From CAZSHX01 sp964606895 (GTDB lineage Bacteria > Bacteroidota > Ignavibacteria > Kapaibacteriales > UBA2268), in contig CAZSHX010000106.1 in NCBI GenBank assembly GCA_964606895.1, positions 1-10,099 of the forward strand: DNA of 10,099 nucleotides. Reading direction: 5' to 3'. Below are positions 5,557-10,099 of this stretch, in pieces. The notes beneath the pieces were generated by a model, which did not search any database, was not told the origin of the DNA, and saw only the letters and a list, made by a program, of their open reading frames with translations. The position numbers were made by a program, and so were the translations under genes. Position 1 is the stretch's first letter, and each line of letters begins with the position of its first letter.

Positions 5557-6993
5557 GTGAACGAAAACAGATTAAATATCCCTTTATGCGTTGATTTGGA
5601 CGGCACTTTGATTGCCACCGATTCTTTACTTGAGTCAACATTAATTCTTGCAAAGATGAAACCCTGGCTCATTCTGTTCATGCCTTTCTGGATATTGAAA
5701 GGAAAGACTTTTTTCAAAAACCACGTTTTATCTCATGTACTCCCTAGTCCTGATTTGTACCCCTACCGACAGGATGTTCTGGATTTTATCAAAAAAGAAA
5801 AAGAAAAAGGAAGAAGAATTGTTCTTGCAACAGCAACAGTTCAGCCGATTGCAGATTCCATACAAAATCATCTGGGTATTTTTGATGAAGTTATCGGGAG
5901 CAGTTCCGTTCTGAATCTGAGAAGCAGTAACAAAGCCGATGAGCTTTGCATGAGATTCGGAGAAAAAGGATTTGATTATGCCGGCGACAGCAAGGCAGAT
6001 TTTAAAGTTTGGGAAAAAGCCGCAGGTGCAATCGTCGTTCATGCCCCAAATGGTATCCGAAAAAAAGCTGAATCATTCGGAAATGTTATTCAAGTATTTG
6101 AAAGAAAACAAAGTTTTCTTAAACTTTTCATTAAGGAAATCAGAGTCTATCAATGGCTGAAAAATATTCTGATTTTCCTGCCTTTGCTGATGGCACACCG
6201 CATCCATGAACCTATTCTGTATGTTCAGGCGATAATTGCTTTTTTTGTTTTCAGCTTTGCGGCTTCATCTGTTTATGTGCTGAATGATTTGATGGATTTG
6301 GAAGCCGACAGGCTTCATCCCCGAAAACGAAGGAGACCGCTTGCTTCCGGTGAATTTTCCATTCCAACTGCCGTTATAACTTTTCCTTCGTTATTGCTCG
6401 CAAGTCTTCTCCTGTCTTTTGTTTTTCTGCCTATTGCATTTTCACTGACACTCATTGTTTATCTCTGTCTGACAACGGCATATTCATTTGTAATTAAAAG
6501 AGTTTACATTCTCGATATTTTTCTTTTGTCTGTTTTATATACAATCCGGTTACTCGCAGGAGCCGAATCGGTGGGTGTTCCTGTTTCGAAATGGTTGCTT
6601 GCCTTCTCGGTTTTTATTTTCCTGAGTCTTGCCATCGTCAAGCGTTACACCGAACTTAAGGTTATGATACTCGAAAACCGTACAAAAACAACAGGCAGAG
6701 GTTACTACGTTGATGATATAGGTTTACTTCTGAATATCGGACCTGCAAGCGGATACCTTGCGGTTCTGGTTTTTGCATTATATATTTACAGTCCCGAAGT
6801 AGTTCATTTGTACAAACATCCCGAAGTTCTCTGGCTTGTTGCAATGTGCCTGATGTACTGGGTTACAAGAATCTGGTTTTTGGCTCATCGTGGAAAAATG
6901 ACCGACGACCCCATTGTTTTCACAAGCAAGGATTACGTCAGCTACATAGTTGGATTGATTATTGGATTATTAGTAATTGGAGCGACTTTATGA
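5557..6993 (+). CDS. HAD phosphatase-UbiA prenyltransferase fusion (polyprenyl-phospho-ribose synthesis)
   Basis: The 478-residue protein has two domains. Residues about 8-180 are a haloacid-dehalogenase-type phosphatase: CVDLDGTL with D13 and D15, LATAT (90-94), K127, and YAGDSKAD (141-148) with D144 and D148. Residues about 190-478 are a UbiA-type membrane prenyltransferase with several hydrophobic helices, NDLMDLEAD (243-251, the Mg/diphosphate-binding NDxxDxxxD), KRRRPLASG (257-265), and a second region YSFVIKRVYILD (309-320) ending IRLLAGA. Relatives of the UbiA half attach 5-phosphoribose from PRPP to polyprenyl phosphate (mycobacterial Rv3806c). The fused HAD half is the likely phosphatase that removes the 5-phosphate before oxidation; that role is inferred from gene context. 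The start is GTG 5557, because the nearby ATG (5555) reads straight into a stop. The TGA overlaps the next ATG by four bases, so expression of the two is probably coupled. Confidence 0.9.
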   Translation: MNENRLNIPLCVDLDGTLIATDSLLESTLILAKMKPWLILFMPFWILKGKTFFKNHVLSHVLPSPDLYPYRQDVLDFIKKEKEKGRRIVLATATVQPIADSIQNHLGIFDEVIGSSSVLNLRSSNKADELCMRFGEKGFDYAGDSKADFKVWEKAAGAIVVHAPNGIRKKAESFGNVIQVFERKQSFLKLFIKEIRVYQWLKNILIFLPLLMAHRIHEPILYVQAIIAFFVFSFAASSVYVLNDLMDLEADRLHPRKRRRPLASGEFSIPTAVITFPSLLLASLLLSFVFLPIAFSLTLIVYLCLTTAYSFVIKRVYILDIFLLSVLYTIRLLAGAESVGVPVSKWLLAFSVFIFLSLAIVKRYTELKVMILENRTKTTGRGYYVDDIGLLLNIGPASGYLAVLVFALYIYSPEVVHLYKHPEVLWLVAMCLMYWVTRIWFLAHRGKMTDDPIVFTSKDYVSYIVGLIIGLLVIGATL

Positions 6994-8303
6994 ATTTAGA
7001 TAATTATGTTTCGTGGGGTAGATATCCCGATTTGAAACCATCGGAAGCAGTCAGCGTTTTTTGGAACGACCGGATTCCCGATTTAAGCAAATTTGAAAAT
7101 AGCATTCTCCCTTATGGCTACGGAAAAAGTTACGGCGACAGTTGCCTGAATGAAAACGGAGTTTTGATTGATACATCACATCTGGATAAAATCATCAAAT
7201 ACGACCCAGAAAATGGAATCTTTAGATGTCAGGCAGGCATGTCGCTTGCGGCTATACTTGATTTCATTGTCCCGAGAGGCTGGTTTTTGCCTGTAACTCC
7301 CGGAACCAAGTTTATCTCGGTTGCAGGTGCTGTTGCAAACGATGTTCATGGAAAGAATCACCACGTGGCAGGAACTTTCGGCGGTCATGTTACTCAATTT
7401 GAATTGATTCGTTCAACCGGTGAAAAACTGATTTGCTCGCCAACCGAAAATCCTGATATGTTCCGTGCGACTATTGGCGGGTTGGGATTAACCGGATTAA
7501 TTACATGGGTAGAATTCAGATTGAAACCATGCCCAAGTGCATTTTTTGCTATGGAAAGCATCAAATTTGATTCGCTGGAAGAATTTTTCCAAATCAATTC
7601 CGAATCCGACAAAAAATATGATTACACTGTTTCGTGGGTTGATACAACCGCTTCAGGAGGTAATCTCGGAAGGGGAATTTACATGAGGGGAAATCATGCC
7701 GACCCGAAGGAACATCAGCTTCCGAAACTGCCGGACTTCAAAACTATTCCTTTTCCGTTTGATGCACCATTCATAAATGCCACAACAGTATATCTGTTCA
7801 ACATTCTTTATTTCAACAAACAGCTTAACAAAAAAGAAGCTAATGTGGTTCATTACGACCCGTTTTTCTATCCTTTGGATGCAGTGCTCAACTGGAACAA
7901 AGCCTACGGAAAAAAGGGCTTTCTGCAATATCAGTTCGTGGTGCCGTTTGGAAATGATATTCCGTTAATCACCAAAATCATGAAAAACGTTTCGGAATCA
8001 GGAATGTCATCATTTTTAACTGTTTTGAAAACATTCGGGAATGTCCCTTCGCCCGGAATGCTCTCGTTCCCGCGTCCGGGAATAACGATGGCAATTGATT
8101 TTCGTTTCAATGGCGAGAAAACACTGAAAGCTTTAATGGAACTCGACAGAATGGTCAAAGATGCAGGGGGAGTTCTCTATCCCGCAAAAGATGCACGAAT
8201 GAGCGGAATGGATTTCAGAAAATTTTATCCCCAATACGAAGAATTTGCAAAATTCATTGACCCGAAATTCTCATCGAGCTTTTGGCGTAGAGTTATGGCG
8301 TAG
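6990..8303 (+). CDS. dprE1: DprE1-like FAD oxidoreductase (polyprenylphosphoryl-ribose 2'-oxidase)
   Basis: The 437-residue protein is close to the 461 of mycobacterial DprE1. The start at 6990 (not an upstream in-frame 6846) is fixed by GGAG at 6979-6982 and the ATGA overlap with the prenyltransferase. The FAD-binding type-4 domain shows YGYGKSYGD (42-50), TPGTKFISVAGAVANDVHGKNHH (103-125) and IGGLGLTGLI (162-171), nearly matching DprE1. The C-terminal substrate domain has K347 (VLKTFG) and K400 (YPAKDAR), counterparts of mycobacterial K367 and K418. The residue aligned to C387, the target of covalent benzothiazinone drugs, is A368, and N385 is replaced by T366. DprE1 oxidises polyprenylphosphoryl-ribose at C2' to the keto form, which DprE2 reduces to the arabinose epimer. 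Ends in tandem stops TAG TAA. Substrate is inferred from the neighbouring genes. Confidence 0.9.
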   Translation: MNLDNYVSWGRYPDLKPSEAVSVFWNDRIPDLSKFENSILPYGYGKSYGDSCLNENGVLIDTSHLDKIIKYDPENGIFRCQAGMSLAAILDFIVPRGWFLPVTPGTKFISVAGAVANDVHGKNHHVAGTFGGHVTQFELIRSTGEKLICSPTENPDMFRATIGGLGLTGLITWVEFRLKPCPSAFFAMESIKFDSLEEFFQINSESDKKYDYTVSWVDTTASGGNLGRGIYMRGNHADPKEHQLPKLPDFKTIPFPFDAPFINATTVYLFNILYFNKQLNKKEANVVHYDPFFYPLDAVLNWNKAYGKKGFLQYQFVVPFGNDIPLITKIMKNVSESGMSSFLTVLKTFGNVPSPGMLSFPRPGITMAIDFRFNGEKTLKALMELDRMVKDAGGVLYPAKDARMSGMDFRKFYPQYEEFAKFIDPKFSSSFWRRVMA

Positions 8304-8339
8304 TAAAAATATTCATTAAAAATAAATCGGAAAAAAATT

Positions 8340-9077
8340 ATGGAAAAAATATTGATTTTTGGTGCCTGCTCTGCAATTGCACAGGAAACTGCAAAGTGTT
8401 TTGCAAAGGATGGAGCTCAGCTCTTTTTAGTTGACTTGAAGATTGAACGGCTGTCTGCTGTTCGTGACCACATAAACGCTCATTTCCCAACAACAATTCA
8501 TATCGAGGAAATGGATGCAAACGATTTTGCTAACCACGGCAATATAATTCAGAAGGCAGTGGACACAATGGGCGGACTCAGTGCAGTGCTTTCGGCACAC
8601 GGCACATTACCGGACCAGATTAAGGTTCAGCAAAATCCGGAGATGCTCATCCGCGAGTTCAATACGAATTGCGTTAGTGTTATTTCACTTCTTTCGTTTG
8701 CCGCTAATTATTTCGAAAGTCAGGGCAAGGGCTGTATCGCGGCTATTTCTTCGGTCGCGGGCGACCGCGGAAGGCAGAGCAATTACATCTACGGTGCGGC
8801 AAAAGGCGGCATTTCGCTTTTCCTTCAAGGACTGAGAAACAGGCTTGCTCCGTTTGGAATTTCTGTGGTAACGATTAAACCCGGATTTGTGGATACTCCG
8901 ATGACAGCTGATATGCCCAAAAATCCGCTTTATGCTTCAGCCGAAAAAGTAGGCAGGGGCATTTACACAGCAATGGTTAAAGGGAAGGACATAGCTTATA
9001 TCCCCGGCTTTTGGCGGCTTGTAATGTTCATCATCAAACACATTCCCGAAGGAATATTTAAGAAGTTGAAACTATAA
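8340..9077 (+). CDS. dprE2: DprE2-like short-chain reductase (keto-ribose to arabinose epimer)
   Basis: The 245-residue short-chain dehydrogenase/reductase has the usual DprE2 length (about 250). It shows an N-terminal nucleotide-binding loop GACSAIA (8-14), a variant of GxxxGxG with alanine in the last glycine position, D59 in EEMDAND, SAHG (85-88, the usual NNAG position), N110, and the catalytic set S138, Y151 and K155 (ISSVAG ... YGAAK). PGFVDTPMT (181-189) follows at the usual place. The C-terminus (about 225-245) is hydrophobic and basic, which could associate with the membrane where the lipid substrate sits. It should reduce the 2'-keto intermediate with NAD(P)H, completing epimerisation to arabinofuranose. 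It lies 36 bases after dprE1 and is the last gene before the terminator. Assignment as DprE2 rather than another reductase rests on position after DprE1 and the HAD-UbiA gene. Confidence 0.85.
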   Translation: MEKILIFGACSAIAQETAKCFAKDGAQLFLVDLKIERLSAVRDHINAHFPTTIHIEEMDANDFANHGNIIQKAVDTMGGLSAVLSAHGTLPDQIKVQQNPEMLIREFNTNCVSVISLLSFAANYFESQGKGCIAAISSVAGDRGRQSNYIYGAAKGGISLFLQGLRNRLAPFGISVVTIKPGFVDTPMTADMPKNPLYASAEKVGRGIYTAMVKGKDIAYIPGFWRLVMFIIKHIPEGIFKKLKL

Positions 9078-9086
9078 AATGAAATT

Positions 9087-9119
9087 AAGAAAGGGGGCGG
9101 TTGGTCCCCTTTTTTTCTT
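9087..9119 (+). terminator. Intrinsic terminator of the flippase-dprE2 operon
   Basis: AAAGGGG (from 9090) pairs with CCCCTTT (from 9106) around a GC-rich loop, followed by an uninterrupted T7 and CTT. It begins 10 bases after the dprE2 stop. The other strand also has a T-rich exit, so it may work both ways. Confidence 0.88.
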
Positions 9120-9258
9120 ATATCTTTACAAACTTCCTTATTTTATCTCCAACCCTCACAAAATAAACTCCTGAGGGCAAACTTGAAACGTCAATTCTTA
9201 CCGCCCTCTCCAGCATGGAGAGGGTAAGGGTGAGGTTGGCAAAGCGTTCACGATACAT
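9118..9258 (-). pseudogene. Orphan T9SS sorting-domain tail with in-frame repeat
   Basis: The minus strand encodes 46 residues from ATG 9256-9258 to TAA 9118-9120. The last 26 or so (VRIDVSSLPSGVYFVRVGDK, then IRKFVKI) are a textbook end of a T9SS type A sorting domain. No preceding protein is attached: the residues before it (RERFANLTLTLSMLERA) are simply the translation of a CCCTCTCC/GGAGAGGG repeat. The stop overlaps the T tract of the operon terminator. This is therefore the broken end of a former secreted-protein gene, not a functional gene. Confidence 0.65.
9204..9224. repeat. CCCTCTCCA/TGGAGAGGG palindrome
   Basis: Two perfect 9-bp arms (9204-9212 and 9216-9224) flank a 3-base loop, followed by TAAGGGTGAGG. 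It sits inside the orphan T9SS tail frame and looks like a mobile palindromic repeat. The unit may extend rightward to about 9258. Confidence 0.65.
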
Positions 9259-9422
9259 TAAGTTTTTCCTTTATTTTTTCAATAACTTTTTCCCCACTTC
9301 CAGAAACTTCATCATCAGTAAACCTCATTACACTGTATCCTTTTGTCTTCGGTCTGGAGTTCCCTCCTGCAGTCTTCTTCGATTTTTCTATAATTTGCAT
9401 TCTTTTCAAGTTTTATTTGTTG
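9248..9422 (-). pseudogene. Decayed C-terminal fragment of a DUF559-type endonuclease gene
   Basis: From ATG 9398-9400 the minus strand gives 50 residues ending at TGA 9248-9250. The part KGYSVMRFTDDEV, then EKVIEKIKEKL, matches the typical end of DUF559 (very-short-patch-repair-like nuclease) proteins. The codons just before it only make sense in another frame, where NYRKIEEDCRRELQT is read, so there is a frameshift around 9340-9350. The catalytic N-terminal two thirds are absent: a stop and a hairpin lie at 9422-9441. This is a relic, not a functional nuclease. DUF559 genes are often scattered in such genomes. Confidence 0.55.
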
Positions 9423-9442
9423 TCAGGAGAAAACTCCTGACA
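9421..9442. repeat. Perfect 9-bp hairpin TGTCAGGAG/CTCCTGACA
   Basis: Arms 9421-9429 and 9434-9442 are perfectly complementary around an AAAA loop. It begins 19 bases past the stop of the minus-strand gene at 9461, so it could protect or end that transcript, but no T tract follows on that strand. It also marks the edge of the DUF559 relic, which fits a dispersed repeat at a rearrangement point. Confidence 0.6.
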
Positions 9443-9460
9443 TAAGATAATAATTTTCGT

Positions 9461-10099
9461 TTAATCAATTACCAATAATTTTTGATATTTGCTATCATTG
9501 TTCATTTTCAAGATATACAAACCCGGCATTAATTCGGGCTCGAGCTTTATAGTATAATTCATATAATTGAAATGTATTGTTTTGTAAACTTCCTCGCCAA
9601 GAACATTGTAGATACTAATAATCAGTTCTCTATCGGGGTAAACAGAAGAAAGTGATAGATTAATAGCTTTATGTTTTTTTACAGGATTCGGGTAAATATG
9701 ACATAATTGAGATTCTTCACTATTATCTGATACCCCAACTGATGAATCATATCTATAAAGGTCTTCCATTGCCAGTATTGCGTAAGAATGGTTAGAAGCC
9801 GGATATTCTAAGTCCATAATCGTGGGATAAGAATTTTCCTTACCAATTTTTTCATTAAACCAGCTTATTCCGCCATTAGTAGTTCTAAGTAACAATTTTG
9901 CATATCCCCCTGCTAATCCATTATTCTCATCTGCAAACCTTATTTTGCTGAAACCCGAAGTCCTAGCAAAAGTATCTCTTATTGAAAACCAGGTTGAACC
10001 ACCGTCAGTTGTTTTATTGATCTTTTCTCTTATTGTATCAGAAAAATGGTTGTTACTATCTTTATTTTGTACTCCTCCGGCTGACCACCCAATCATTTC
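9461..10099 (-). CDS. Secreted T9SS type A protein with Ycf48/BNR-like repeats, 5' end outside window
   Basis: The frame is open to the window edge, so only the last 212 codons or so are present and the Met at 10096 is probably internal. Two repeats with the TTDGGxTW signature (KTTDGGSTWF, about 28-37; RTTNGGISWF, about 71-80) plus GWSAGG and NGLAGG are like the blades of BNR / Ycf48-type beta-propellers. Residues about 134-211 form a T9SS type A sorting domain: IYPNPV, then ISIYNVLGEEVYKT, LMPGLYILKM and final KLLVID. The protein should cross the inner membrane by a signal peptide (not in window) and the outer membrane by the type IX system, with the C-terminal domain removed or anchored. 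Ligand or activity is unknown. The gene converges on the glycan operon, separated by the repeat and relic region 9118-9442. Confidence 0.88.
   Translation of the reverse strand, partial: EMIGWSAGGVQNKDSNNHFSDTIREKINKTTDGGSTWFSIRDTFARTSGFSKIRFADENNGLAGGYAKLLLRTTNGGISWFNEKIGKENSYPTIMDLEYPASNHSYAILAMEDLYRYDSSVGVSDNSEESQLCHIYPNPVKKHKAINLSLSSVYPDRELIISIYNVLGEEVYKTIHFNYMNYTIKLEPELMPGLYILKMNNDSKYQKLLVID

Noticed and set aside
6846..6989. Longer start for the DprE1-like gene
   Set aside because: The added residues are an out-of-frame reading of the prenyltransferase C-terminus, and the family's N-terminus matches the start at 6990.
9215..9445. 76-codon plus-strand open frame after the terminator
   Set aside because: Its translation is low complexity and it crosses the repeat, the DUF559 relic and the hairpin, all better explained on the minus strand.

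Overview
The window looks like a chromosomal segment from an AT-rich Gram-negative bacterium of the Bacteroidota / Chlorobiota / Ignavibacteriota / Kapabacteria group. The main evidence is type IX secretion (T9SS) sorting-domain signatures: one intact C-terminal domain on the right-hand minus-strand gene, one unmistakable orphan tail, one doubtful decayed tail, and one internal domain in the left-hand gene. The intergenic DNA is crowded with palindromic repeats, also typical of these lineages. A rubrerythrin suggests an anaerobic or microaerophilic life. The placement is an inference from protein signatures.

Layout. Bases 1-775 hold no convincing gene but a string of short repeats: a 107-bp imperfect inverted repeat, two small palindromes each followed by GGTAGAA, an 8-bp-period TTAG array, a CCCCC/GGGGG hairpin, a 7-bp tandem and a run of nine G. 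Bases 776-2106 hold one exported protein of unknown function, split by a -1 frameshift near 1205-1216. Bases 2107-2351 hold a possible relic of a T9SS tail on the minus strand and a degenerate hairpin. Rubrerythrin follows on the minus strand (2352-2927).

The core is a five-gene plus-strand operon (3012-9077) closed by a strong intrinsic terminator (9087-9119): a Wzx-type flippase, UDP-galactopyranose mutase (glf), a HAD phosphatase-UbiA prenyltransferase fusion, a DprE1-like FAD oxidoreductase and a DprE2-like short-chain reductase. The last three form the pathway known from mycobacteria that turns polyprenyl phosphate plus PRPP into polyprenyl-phospho-arabinofuranose. The fused HAD domain probably supplies the dephosphorylation step. 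Glf makes UDP-galactofuranose. The operon is therefore predicted to make both furanose donors that mycobacteria use for arabinogalactan, together with a lipid-glycan flippase, but it contains no glycosyltransferase. The DprE1 homologue keeps the flavin-site landmarks but has alanine where the mycobacterial enzyme has the benzothiazinone-reactive cysteine.

Bases 9118-9442 are a scar: an orphan T9SS tail whose reading frame runs through a CCCTCTCC palindrome, then a decayed C-terminal fragment of a DUF559-type endonuclease gene, then a perfect 9-bp hairpin. The window ends inside a minus-strand gene for a secreted protein with Ycf48/BNR-like repeats and an intact C-terminal T9SS domain (9461-10099, 5' end outside the window).
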